Positions 34,501 to 43,803 of a stretch of DNA of 64,000 bases are shown one piece after another. The translations under genes were made by a program, and so were the position numbers. The notes beneath the pieces were generated by a model that saw only the letters and a program-made list of their open reading frames with translations, had not been told where the DNA came from and did not search any database. The DNA lies in the NCBI GenBank assembly GCA_019828595.1, contig JAHQRK010000002.1, forward strand, positions 3,224,001 through 3,288,000. Reading direction: 5' to 3'. Each line of letters opens with the position of its first letter. The first letter of the stretch is position 1. The DNA is from Aphanomyces cochlioides. Lineage: Eukaryota; Oomycota; Saprolegniomycetes; Saprolegniales; Verrucalvaceae.

Positions 34501-34714
34501 CACTGGAACATTGACAGCGTATTTCCCATGCCCGTACGTTGACGCCCATGGCGAAGAAGATCCAGGTCTCCAGCGCGGCCGACCGCTCAAACTCGACACG
34601 AACCGCTACCAATTACTCCAGTCTCTGTGGCGAGGCCATCGACTGCATGCCGAGGTCTCGCGGCTGCGCAACCAACGCGAGAGCCAACAGCCACTCAATC
34701 TCACATATATCTAA
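28541..34714 (+). CDS. UBR1-type E3 ubiquitin ligase (N-recognin)
   Basis: Seven exons: 28541-29305, 29345-30337, 30382-30489, 30533-31132, 31174-33399, 33447-33515, 33557-34714; introns of 39-47 nt; 1972 residues. The UBR box (about residues 93-165) has the expected Cys/His series: CGYIFKADEVAYSCRDC, CVMCQACF, NHEGHDV, GGCCDCGDAEAW. A RING-H2 with a long insert lies at about 1095-1300 (CMLCHDP ... CQHIVHMDC ... CPMC). The C-terminal cap has CHRC, CLICGQLLCC and GHRL. UBR1/2 proteins bind type-1 and type-2 N-degrons and ubiquitinate substrates in the N-degron pathway. An acidic/Lys-rich linker precedes the RING. Which paralog (UBR1, UBR2 or UBR3) cannot be settled. Confidence 0.92.
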
Positions 34715-34718
34715 TGTA

Positions 34719-37024
34719 TTAACAGCACACTGTCTCTAGCGAAAGTCGTTGGAATTTTGAATTGAGGCCTTCCTTTTCCCGCAACGCCATCACGACGGCG
34801 GCATTTGACTCTTCCTCCTGTAGCTCTCCTTGCTGGCTCTGATGGCTGTCGCCGCCACCACTCGGTTCAAAGTCGAGCTCGTCGAGGTAATATCTACAGC
34901 AGACACATCATGAGCACATGTCAACACGTTGATAACAATGCACAGTTCTTCAACAAGGTTGAGAATGCGATGCTTGGTCGTGAGAGGTTGCCGCGCTGTG
35001 AGGACGACTTGAAGCGTTGAGCTCGCGACAAACCAGGTCTCAAGGAGCTCGCGAAGGCCTCGATGTAGCTCCTCGTCTTCCATCCAGACGTCGCACCCGT
35101 CGAGAAAGATGAGATTCGGCCACTTGGATCTACACAACTTGCAATCAACAATGACAAAGCGGTCGGGAACAAACTTGTTGGAGCGGTGCGTCTGTGTGTG
35201 GACGCGCACGACGTCCCAAATGTCCTCGTCGGATGTCGGGCTCATGTCGGTCATAAGCGACGGCACGTCGACGAAACTGATCTTGGACCCGACTTTAAAA
35301 ATCTTGTGCCGATGGTCAACGCGGTGCGCGACAGCAATCGCCGTCGCGGTTTTACCAGACCCCGCGCGTCCTGCGATCGTCACGAGGCGGAGTTTCAACG
35401 CCAGGACTTCGCAAATCTACAAATCTCATGAGATTTCCAGCCTAGCAGCATGCAGCCACAGTACACGAAAGATATCAACATGGCGGGTTGTACACAGATA
35501 CGTTGGTGGAGGAGGCAGCGTGTGACTGTTATAAGGTTGCGCTGTTATCGGCCTTCCAGTGTGTTTATGAGGGTAGATCACAGCGTCGTGGCGGCCAAAT
35601 GGAAAGAGCGACAGCGCCGCCGGCTAGAAAAGAACCAACTTAGACGACAGTGAGTGGAGGCGTGTACGTAAGAGGACACGACGGCATCGACGCTGGCTTG
35701 CACCGTCTGGCCAGACAATAAGGCGGCATAAAAAGCTCTAGATGGAGATGTGAATTGCTTTGGAAGGTTAAGAGCCGTCGTACGAGATACGCTGAGGATC
35801 ATGGACAACGACGACGTGTGGGACACCATGAGACACAAAGGCGTTGACTAGAGGCTGCGCGGGGGTATACGACAGCACGACGAGCTTGACGTTGGTTTTC
35901 AAGCCGAGGAGAAGCGTCGAGTAGGGCACGGGATGCACCATGCCGAGATTGTCCTCAAAGTAAACATGCTGGTCGTTTCCTTGGCCCATAAAGTGGACGA
36001 CACGGCCGCCATGGTTGAGCACGGTCCTGAATTGCGGCCATGTCGCGACGACAGGGCGAACTTGAATGCCATGACGGCCTACGCTTTGCTGGATGCAATC
36101 GTACTGCTGCTCGACGCGAATGTCCTAGACATTTTTCCATTGAGCTAGGTAAATCCAAGAGAATCGTACTGGAATGGGATGGAGTTTGCCTTGCCGATCA
36201 AGTCCAATTAGTGGCGCTGCGGCGGTTAAGTTCTATCGAGAGAACGATGAGCTTGTAGGCAAAGAGAAGAGAGAGCACAATCGTAAAGACTTTGTCCGTG
36301 TGCTTGGATCGATGGAAATGCATCGATACTTTGTACTCCAGCGACGCTGTGGATGTCTTGTAGATGGAGATGATGTCGCCGTGCTTGAGCTGCCGCGTCT
36401 TTAGACACTCTACAAAGTTATCAACCAAGAACAATGGGAGGTCAAGTTACTGAAGCGTTCGCGGTTGATTTCAAGATAGCCACGGGTGAACGACTGGAAG
36501 CGGAGGACGCCATGATGACAGTGAAATGTGCAATGTGGTTGACCAATGCGACGAAGGTCAAATGCTGCGCTGAGCGATGTGAGCATTTTGCGACTAATGC
36601 CAAATTCGCGCTGGTGGCTCGTAAATACAATGCGCGCAAGTCCTGCTTTGTGTAATGCGTCTCGGTCGTCTTGCGACATATTGGACGTCGGGAGCAACTG
36701 CAAGCTGTATCGGACAACATATCGCTTTCCTGGAAACTCTGTCAAGTCGATATGGGTCTCTGCATTTGTCGATTCGGGTGGTCCACTCGTTGATGCTACG
36801 CTGGTCGCCTTGGTTGTCGTTTCCACTGTACTATTGACTGATCGCACATCGTCGTCGTCTTCCTGGTTGTTGAGAAGCACCATCTCGTGGATCTTGACAT
36901 CTTCAAAAAGACACCGCTTGACCTTCCGTGGCGTCGAGTCCAAGTCGCAGTCCCCTCGAGACCGTCGCGGGCGGTTCACGAACGCTTCTTCGGAGCGCGG
37001 AGGCCGTGGCTGCGCGTCGGCCAT
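34719..37024 (-). CDS. FHA domain, inactive CHAT-like domain and STAND P-loop NTPase
   Basis: Eight exons (37024-36451, 36409-36330, 36232-36170, 36124-35784, 35737-35668, 35623-35465, 35416-34944, 34893-34719) give 644 residues. Residues about 110-215 resemble an FHA domain (REFGISRK, QPHCTFHCHHGV, LKHGDIISIY). About 220-400 resemble a CHAT caspase-fold peptidase (VVHFMGQGN, VYFEDNLGMVHPVPY, LVVLSYTPAQ, FVSHGVPHVVVV, FYAALLSGQTVQAS). The CHAT dyad is normally His in GHG and Cys in LSAC; here they read GQG and LSYT, so it should be inactive. A STAND-like ATPase follows: Walker A GRAGSGKT, Walker B LIFLDGCD, LQVVLTARQ. No repeat sensor follows. The second intron's donor (GTATCG or a later GTCTTT) is uncertain. 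It shares a 228-bp promoter with the gene at 37253. Confidence 0.72.
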
Positions 37025-37252
37025 CCCCTCTGGGGTTGAAGTGGCACCAAAATCCAAATCTGCTGGTATGTCGTCATTTCAACCTTTGAAATAAAAATAC
37101 ACCAACATTCTATGGAAATATTTCAAAATAATAAAAAATTGACAACCACCAACATTCTTGACTTCCGAGCCTGAATGATGGTAGTATATTTTTGTAGGTC
37201 CCCCCATACTTTAAAAATATTATGGACCCACCCCCAATGACCAGCAACCAAG

Positions 37253-38399
37253 ATGCTGCCCCGCCGCCATGGACGAACCGACTGGTTCCAAGCGCTCTTT
37301 GACTTTCGTGAGCGGGAATACGACTACGCGGACGTCCAAGACTTGTTTGAAGTCATCCAGAAGACCACATTGCGCTCCAAGATGAATGGCAAGACGTATC
37401 GAGTCGGCACGTTTGAATGCTTGTCATTGGAAGACCTCCGCGACGCCGGAGCTGCAACGGCTGTCGCGGGACAGAGCACACTGCGCCACATCGCCGCCGA
37501 CGATGTGTTTCTCATGCACTGTGATCCTGACAATAAAGATGCGCTGTTTCAAGCCGCATCGCAGTTTAATTGTCTGGAATTCGTCAGCCCAAACAGGGTA
37601 TGTGTTGAACACTTGAAGTCATTGCAGCTTATTGAGTCGTAGGTTCCCGAGAATGGCGTAACGTGCTATGCAAACGATATGACGCAAGGCCCTGCTTGTG
37701 CCATTGGTACTCCCCTGGCTTGATCCACAAGTTGCTAAAAGAATTGTAGCGGCCGGACCCGCGACTGTCTATCGGAATTACTTTGCCAAAGTCGGCGGCC
37801 AAATTGGACAGACGCGAGACAACCAAATTAACAACTTGGACACGATAGAAGACTTGATCGATAACGAAACCCACAACTTCTTTGAGGTGTACAATGGCTA
37901 CACGGACTCGACAAAGGGTCAGCTGAGTCCATTGAATGTCATGATAGAAGACGATGCGATGCGTGCCAAACTCGCCAAGGCGCTCAAGATCGGCGTTCAC
38001 TGGGATGTCGAAGTGCCGTTTGTTGACAGATATACCGCCGCGGACAACTCGGACCAAATTGTCTCGCAGGCGTTCTGCTCGGCCATTTCAGTCGGGTATT
38101 CCTCTGCCCCGGCGTCGGCATGGGCGCCATTTGCCCAGCTCGTCCTTGATGCCTCGTACGAAGCGACGCTCTGGGCCGCGGTGGTCAATTACCACAAGAC
38201 AGGCTGCAACAAGGTTTTCCTCACTGCACTTGGCGGTGGTGTCTTTGGAAATCGCTCGGAATGGATCATCGATGCGATCGCCAAAGCCGTCCGCGCAGTT
38301 GCGAACTGCGGCCTCGACATTGTGCTCGTCCATTACCGACGAGTAGATCCTGTCAAGCAAGACCGACTGGCGCGGGCGTTGCGTGGAAATCGAAGATAA
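37253..38399 (+). CDS. Conserved protein with macro-like C-terminal region
   Basis: Three exons (37253-37597, 37643-37706, 37750-38399), introns of 45 and 43 nt, 352 residues. Notable motifs: FQALFDFREREYDYADVQ at the N-terminus; ASQFNCLEFVSPN; PACAIAAGPATVYRNYF across the second junction; a middle SPLNVMI; and a C-terminal FLTALGGGVFGN followed by a long helix, which resembles the phosphate loop of macro domains that bind ADP-ribose. I recall similar uncharacterised proteins in bacteria with the same series of motifs, but cannot verify this here. Enzymatic activity is unknown. It is transcribed divergently from the FHA/CHAT-like/NTPase gene, so the two may be co-regulated. Confidence 0.7.
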
Positions 38400-38429
38400 T
38401 GAGCTTGTCTTCATGATTAGGTTAATTTC

Positions 38430-38767
38430 AAAATTTTCAAATGTCTATATCTTCTATGCTGCCATTTTGGATGGTTGGTGCTGGAAATCTCACAAGCCTC
38501 CCTTGTCTCCTGTGGCATAAAACATCACAGATTTGAAATGTCTACATGAAAATTACATGAATTTCACAGTTATCAAATGTCATCTAGCTCCTAATTGCAC
38601 ACATCTCAGATGTCCTCTCGTTTGTCAGTCTCTCACATAATTCAAATGTCCCCGTCCGTATTACCGTGTTGCCAGCACCGGCATACAGCCAGAAACCTCA
38701 CAAGTTTCAAATGTCCACGCAATGATGGTATTAATTTCACATGTGTCAATTGTCATCTTGTCCTATT
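38430..38767 (-). pseudogene. Decayed ankyrin-repeat coding sequence
   Basis: On the plus strand the motif CACA-N(4-6)-TCAAATGTC recurs at least six times at roughly 30-60 bp spacing (near 38437, 38536, 38575, 38607, 38644, 38707, 38748). Its complement GGACATTTGAAA..TTGTGA encodes GHLKLV, the ankyrin consensus GHLEIVKFL that dominates large oomycete ankyrin families. Stops and shifts occur between units, so it is a fossil. It abuts the stop of the CFAP20-domain gene. Confidence 0.55.
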
Positions 38768-39373
38768 CTACTCGAACAAGGCCAAGAGAGGCGGTAGTTC
38801 TGCGTCGCTGTACTCAATCTCTTGAAAGTATGCGCGGAGAAGGCGGCACGTGGCGTGGATTCGAACTTGCACCGTCGCGACGTGATGCGTGCCAAAGGCC
38901 TCGGAGCACATTCGGTGAAGGTCCAAGCAGACATATCTCCACGAGTCGCCTTTGCCAAAAGCGAGCGGCATTTGACACGACGATGCAGCGACGCGTGCCA
39001 AGCTTCGCGAATTCGTGATGTGAAACTCACGGTACGTCTTGGTATCGTCGAGGATTTCCACTTCGATCGTCACAAATGCATTGAGGTTCTTGATGAAGAG
39101 CACCAAGTAGCGCATGACATTCTGCGTGCTAAAGACGAGGCGCGCATCGCCACCGCGGAGCTCGACGACTTCTTGATGGACGTCGGCATCTTCTACAACT
39201 TGGACGACATTGTCGCTGCCGACGTGGTGGCACTCATTCTGAGCTAAGATGACAGCGGGATGGTGCGCCAAGTCGCCCGTGCCATCGTTTGGACTTGGCA
39301 GCAATGGCTCGATGAGCTTATCCTCTTCTGCTTCACCGATTGTCAGCGTCGGCGCGGGTGCCATCGGTTTCAT
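38768..39373 (-). CDS. CFAP20 (DUF667) domain protein
   Basis: A single exon of 201 residues. Residues about 85-200 match the CFAP20/BUG22 domain: VLFIKNLNAFVTIEVEILDD, FHITNSRSLARV, CQMPLAFGKGDSW, VCLDLHRMCSEAFGTHH, VATVQVRIHATCRLLRAYF, SDAELPPLLALFE. CFAP20 is an axonemal and basal-body protein of doublet microtubules. The family protein is about 190 residues but starts directly with the domain; here about 75 extra N-terminal residues (EEDKLIEPLLPSPND) replace the beginning, so this may be a divergent CFAP20-domain paralog rather than CFAP20 itself. It is divergent from the gene at 39420 with only 46 bp between start codons. Confidence 0.85.
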   Translation of the reverse strand: MKPMAPAPTLTIGEAEEDKLIEPLLPSPNDGTGDLAHHPAVILAQNECHHVGSDNVVQVVEDADVHQEVVELRGGDARLVFSTQNVMRYLVLFIKNLNAFVTIEVEILDDTKTYREFHITNSRSLARVAASSCQMPLAFGKGDSWRYVCLDLHRMCSEAFGTHHVATVQVRIHATCRLLRAYFQEIEYSDAELPPLLALFE

Positions 39374-39419
39374 GAAACGGGTCTTTGTTCTTAGCAGTTA
39401 CACTCGAAAGGCGTCGCTG

Positions 39420-40013
39420 ATGTCGGCGAGCCAGGCGTTCTTTGATCAGCACCAGCACTTGTTTGAGTATGAGAAGTACGTCCAAGGCATCGATCCTCTC
39501 GAACCGCATGCACCGTCGCTCCTTGCTGCGTTTTCTTCTATCTCCATCAGCTCGCAACCCCTGCCATCATTGGCGCCGATACCCCCCGTAACGTTTCCCA
39601 TCCATTCCATCCACGAGACGAAGCTACAACCTCCTAACGACATTGCAATCAAGTTGGTTGAGCCCGTCGTAGTAGCTCCAATTGCTCCAAGTGGTGCCAA
39701 AATCCGAGAGCGGGAAGCGCCACCAACTCGACTTCCCACCAAACCAAGTATTTTCAAAGCCAGTGGTCTCCTCGACAGCTCGCTGCGAGTTGTGAGCCGG
39801 AAAGTCGACTTGGCGCGGAAGATTGAGCAGCTCGTGGGGCCAAAGTACGGCCGCGTAACGAGCGCGACGTCGGCGAATCTCCCTCCGGTGATCAAGCAGC
39901 GTTTGGAAGCGCATAGCCGTCTGGAGCAGCGGAAAGAAGCGCTGTACCAGCGGTTGAAGGCCGAGTACGATGAAGCAATAGCACGCTCCACGCGCAACAC
40001 AAGCAAAATATGA
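39420..40013 (+). CDS. Hypothetical protein with C-terminal coiled coil
   Basis: A 197-residue single exon from MSASQAFFDQHQHLFEYEK. The frame is open further upstream, but ATG 39420 places the start outside the divergently oriented CFAP20-domain gene. The middle is Pro/Ile-rich and poorly structured. Residues about 115-197 are basic and helical (VVSRKVDLARKIEQLVG, QRLEAHSRLEQRKEAL), probably a coiled coil. No family recognised. It converges with the Gln-rich gene at 40034, 20 bp away. Confidence 0.65.
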   Translation: MSASQAFFDQHQHLFEYEKYVQGIDPLEPHAPSLLAAFSSISISSQPLPSLAPIPPVTFPIHSIHETKLQPPNDIAIKLVEPVVVAPIAPSGAKIREREAPPTRLPTKPSIFKASGLLDSSLRVVSRKVDLARKIEQLVGPKYGRVTSATSANLPPVIKQRLEAHSRLEQRKEALYQRLKAEYDEAIARSTRNTSKI

Positions 40014-40033
40014 CGGAGAAGATAGACTTGATG

Positions 40034-41137
40034 CTATTCAGGGGCCGACATAAAGTCGTCCATGACGCTCTTGACCGTGTCTTGCTCTGTAGATGACGCT
40101 TGAAAATCAAATCCACCAGATCCTGATGGATTGCCGCCGCCATTACCGCCAGTTGCAGATGCTTGCATTTGAAGATTTGGATACGACATCATGGACTGCA
40201 TCATCGCCGCAGAATTGAAGTTGGATGGATTGTAGAGCTGGTTGCCAAACGCTTGCTGCATGTTGTAATTGAACAAATTCATCTGCTGGTTCAGTTGTGC
40301 TTGGTTGAGCTGGTCGAGGAAGAGATTGTTCATGTCGGCCGAGTTCATGGCGGGAAATGACGCGCCAGCCATCATTTGGTTCATGTTCATCGGCATCATT
40401 TGGCTCATGGCGAGATGCTGCATCGCTGTCATGTCAGTGCCAGTTGGAAAGACTAAATCAAACCCCCTTGAGCCATAGACAATCGGTGGAATGTACCAGC
40501 AGCAGCGGCGGCGTTCGCCATGGTGGTAGCAGCTTGCGACTGCTGGAGTTGCTGCATTTGTTGCAATTGCTGCTGTTGCTGTTGTTTCTGCTGCAAAACT
40601 TGCTGCTGTTGTTGTTTTTGCTGCAATGCTTGCTGGTGTTGTTGCTTTTGTAGTTGTTGCTGTTGTTTTTGCAGCAGTTGTTGTTGTTGTTGCTTTTGCA
40701 GTAGTTTTTGTTGCTGAGTTTGCGATGCTGGAGTCGGAGCTGGAGTGGGTACTGGTGTTGGTGCTGGTACTGGAGCTGGTGTTGAGGTAGGTGGATTGCT
40801 TGCTGGCGTTTCAGCGTCTTTTTTAGCAATCTACACTCGAACATGAGGCAATCCTAGAGAGAGCATCAAAACAAGAGTACTTGATCATCTGCAAGTGCAG
40901 CGAGACGCTCCAGCGAGCGTGCAATCTGTTCTTTGTGCCTGACACATTTGACATGCCATTCTTTGTACTCGTCCTTCTTGTCCAACGTTGCTATCGATAT
41001 GAAAAATTAGATTCACCCGTAGAGAGAAGAAAGTTGCTCGTACGGCGATTCTCCAAGAGGTTCTTCCACGTGTAGAGCATTCTGTCGTTGGCTTCAAGCA
41101 GCTTTTGGACGTCGCCTCCACGCTGCATGGTCGTCAT
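40034..41137 (-). CDS. SS18/GIF-type (SSXT domain) Gln-rich transcription co-activator
   Basis: Four exons: 41137-41044, 40990-40881, 40830-40497, 40452-40034; 318 residues. Residues about 8-68 fit the SSXT domain of SS18 and plant GIF proteins: VQKLLEANDRML, a mid-helix, and the closing LERLAALADDQ, where the family has LAAIADAQ. A Thr/Pro-Ala repeat (TPAPVPAPTPVPTP) follows, then a long interrupted polyglutamine tract (40545-40725, CAA/CAG mixed codons) and a Met/Asn/Gln-rich tail. This SSXT plus QPGY/QN-rich plan is that of BAF/SWI-SNF-associated co-activators. The mixed codons suggest the Gln tract is stable. The SSXT helix has a few extra residues between its two halves, hence some caution. 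Confidence 0.72.
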
Positions 41138-41296
41138 GTATGCAAGAATAAATTCTGGATTTTGTATTTTAAAAATACATGTTTAATCCACCAGTTATAT
41201 TAATTCAATGTTTAATTTATAGTTTTAATTGGTCAAAATTAATTCCCATCAATTTCCGTCGACCTAGTGGTCCAACCCACAGCCAAGAACAGCAAG

Positions 41297-41602
41297 ATGC
41301 TCGCGACCAACGGCAAAATCACAGCCAACAAAGCCATTCCACATGAGTTTGACGTGTTGCCAAAGGAGATCCAGAAAGTGATGGGCCTCCTGGATGAGCA
41401 ACTTCGCGTTGAAATCACGGATGGCCGCATTCTCGTTGGTCACTTTCACTGTTTGGACCGAGACCAAAATCTCATCTTAACCGACACGGCCGAGTTTCGA
41501 TGTCCCCAAGACAGCACATTCGCACCGTCCGTTCGTTCTCTGGGGATGATTCTCATTCCGGGCCGACACGTTCGTAAGATCAGCCGTCGCGCAGATTCAT
41601 AG
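41297..41602 (+). CDS. NAA38: NatC auxiliary subunit NAA38 (LSM domain)
   Basis: A single exon of 101 residues. The LSM fold shows Sm1 (LRVEITDGRILVGHFHCLDR) and Sm2 (MILIPGRHVRKI) with the connecting strand DQNLILTDTAEF. NAA38 proteins keep an LSM fold but serve as the small auxiliary subunit of the NatC N-terminal acetyltransferase (with NAA30 and NAA35). The GRILVGHF and DQNLILT patterns are typical of that family rather than of spliceosomal LSMs. The in-frame ATG at 41297 was chosen; no upstream ATG exists in frame. Confidence 0.85.
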   Translation: MLATNGKITANKAIPHEFDVLPKEIQKVMGLLDEQLRVEITDGRILVGHFHCLDRDQNLILTDTAEFRCPQDSTFAPSVRSLGMILIPGRHVRKISRRADS

Positions 41603-42670
41603 AGAGCGATCCATGCCACAGTAGTCGTAGTAGAGCCCAATAAAACAATCTCAGCTCAGCCTGTTCAGGCCAATCTATCGTCTCTCGTTTTGACTGCTCT
41701 TGTGACGATGAAGCTAATAACAAGGCAACCTCCAACCACTCAGAGGGGCAATCCAATCCATCATGCTTTCGACGAGTGTGGTTTCCACGTGGCAACCGAC
41801 AACTTACGACCGAAAAAAATCTCATTTACTTAGGAAATAAACAATGTAAGGAAAGAATTTGTAACGTTTTGCAACAACCTTACTATTTAGTAGTATTACA
41901 AATAAGAATTTCCAAAAATCAATTTAAAATAATTAAAAATGAAACAATGGACAATTAACCATACTATTAATAGTGTTGAACTACCTCATACGACCTCTTT
42001 AAGATTGAGTTGCCCACTGTCAACGCGAAGGTGATTTTACTAGTTTCATGATACTTCTGCGTAAATGCGTGGAAGCTGGTGTCTCCCATGGGGCGGCAAA
42101 TCTTTTAAGGGGTATATCTCAACAATACTTAGGCCTTGGATGGCTGCTGTAGCGCATTAAGTCTAAAATTATGGTGGTGCTAACGAGTTGGAAGAAGGGT
42201 GTTGAAAAATCTTGGGCTTTAGAACAGCATAAATAATATTTATGCTTACTAATAAGTAAGCATTTAATAATGTATAATATACATACTAGTAGTAGATTGA
42301 ATCTTAAATTCGTTATTTTATATTAATTAGTAAGCATAAATACCTATAGGTAATATTTATGCTAATTCGTTATTTTATATTAAAATAACGAATTTAAGGT
42401 TCAATCTACTACTAGTATGTATATTATACATTATTATATGCTTACTGATTAGTAAGCAAAAATATTATTTTAGCATAAATATTATTTATGCTTACTAATT
42501 ATTATAAAATAACGAATTTAAGGTTCAATCTACTACTAGTATGTATATTATACATAGTAGATTAAACCTTAAATTCGTTAGAAAATGATGATTAATTATT
42601 TATTTACCATGCGAGGAAATTTGGATTTGCCCAAAAATCGACATTTGGTGTTTCTGTGGTTGTCTCGACA
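41603..42670. other. AT-rich intergenic region with inverted repeats
   Basis: About 1 kb without a supported gene. 42225-42585 is an inverted-repeat cluster described separately; 41603-42220 shows no clear feature beyond AT-rich stretches such as 41820-41950. Confidence 0.5.
42233..42585. repeat. Inverted-repeat (foldback) cluster
   Basis: A unit containing AATCTTAAATTCGTTATTTT and ATACATACTAGTAGTAGATT (about 42265-42325) is repeated in reverse complement at about 42378-42434, again at about 42504-42556, and a partial forward copy closes at 42557-42581. Shorter copies of TGCTTACTAATTAGTAAGCA-like palindromes sit between them. The arms could fold into long stems. It resembles nested copies of a small AT-rich MITE-like element, although no target duplication was recognised. 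Confidence 0.7.
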
Positions 42671-43396
42671 ATGGGAGCGTTGAAGCTCATCGTCGCGTTG
42701 GCAACGATCCATGCCGTGGCGGCGTTTACGATGAAGATTCCAGCAACAAAGAAGTACTGCTTCAATGAAGAAGTCAAGACGAAGCGAACGGCGCAACTCC
42801 GCGTCGCGGTCATTGATAGCTTCGACCCAAACGACTATGGCATCCGACTCACTGCGTACGGTCCGTTCGTGACGTCACCATCCGAGAAGCAAACTGACAT
42901 GAAGTTCTTTGATACGGTGGTGAGCACACCACCAAAAGTTACCGTAAAAGGTGTGGTGAAGCCTGCGAAAGACAAATCGTTCAGTTTCAACTCGGAACAC
43001 CGCGGTGGATGGTACAAGTTTTGCTTGGAAAACGAACACACGACGTACCAAAAGCACGTGCTCTTTCATGCATCTTACGGCTTGACCACCGATGGTGAAT
43101 GGGGCAGCGAAGATGAAGCTGAAGCGGAAACCAAGCAAATGCACATGAAAGTCGTTGGTAACACGTTGAGCAGCTTGGGCTCGCTCTTTGACCAGATCAA
43201 GTTTGAGCAATTGTATTTGGCCGAGCGCAACGAACGCCATTTCAAGACGCTCGACAGCAACTCCTCTGGCATGTTTTACTGGACCCTTCTCCAAGTCCTC
43301 CTCGTTGCTGCTGTCTATGGCGCTCAGAGCTACTTCTTGAGGCAATGGTTCAGCGGCAATGGCCTTATTGGTACGACGGATCGCCGCTGGGCGTAG
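42671..43396 (+). CDS. p24 family (emp24/gp25L/TMED) cargo receptor, copy 1
   Basis: A single exon of 241 residues. The signal peptide is at residues 1-18 (MGALKLIVALATIHAVAA). The GOLD domain is at about 20-120, with the conserved cysteine pair (YCFNEE and WYKFCLENEH). A helical stalk follows (about 135-190) and one transmembrane helix at about 203-222 (WTLLQVLLVAAVYGAQSYFL). p24 proteins cycle between ER and Golgi in COPI/COPII vesicles and sort cargo. The cytosolic tail is longer than in most p24 proteins and lacks a classic terminal dilysine; it ends TTDRRWA. A close paralog follows in tandem at 43804. Confidence 0.88.
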   Translation: MGALKLIVALATIHAVAAFTMKIPATKKYCFNEEVKTKRTAQLRVAVIDSFDPNDYGIRLTAYGPFVTSPSEKQTDMKFFDTVVSTPPKVTVKGVVKPAKDKSFSFNSEHRGGWYKFCLENEHTTYQKHVLFHASYGLTTDGEWGSEDEAEAETKQMHMKVVGNTLSSLGSLFDQIKFEQLYLAERNERHFKTLDSNSSGMFYWTLLQVLLVAAVYGAQSYFLRQWFSGNGLIGTTDRRWA

Positions 43397-43803
43397 TTGC
43401 ATGTAACCCAAACGTATTCTACTTCATTGAGTCTTGGTCATCATCGGCGCATGGCGCACGCTTTCACAACAAGCGACCTTTTCGCTCAAAATATCGAAAT
43501 TTGGTAGATTTATCAGCTATTTGAGAAATTTCACATACTTGATAAAAAATCATAAATTCGTGTTGTTATCTTCATCGTATCTCCTTGTAAGCTTGGACAG
43601 AAGAGCTTTGCTCATCCACAATTTTATCGTGAGTTTGGTTGCATCTTGAACTGCGTCAAAATGCTGAGGAAGTGATGCATTAGGGAGAATGTCAATTAAT
43701 TCTCAAGCTGATTTTTGAATAAAATTGATTTTTTTAGAATTTTCAATAATTTTATTGAAAATTATGAAGTAGATTTGATACAAAAAGCGTCCCCTCGATC
43801 TGA

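Noticed and set aside
38437..38760. Regularly spaced TCAAATGTC motif considered as a CRISPR-like or regulatory array
   Set aside because: Spacing is irregular, repeats are imperfect, the genome is eukaryotic, and the complement encodes decayed ankyrin units.
40520..40717. Cysteine-rich plus-strand frame resembling a metallothionein-like peptide
   Set aside because: It is the antisense of the polyglutamine codons of the SS18/GIF-type gene.
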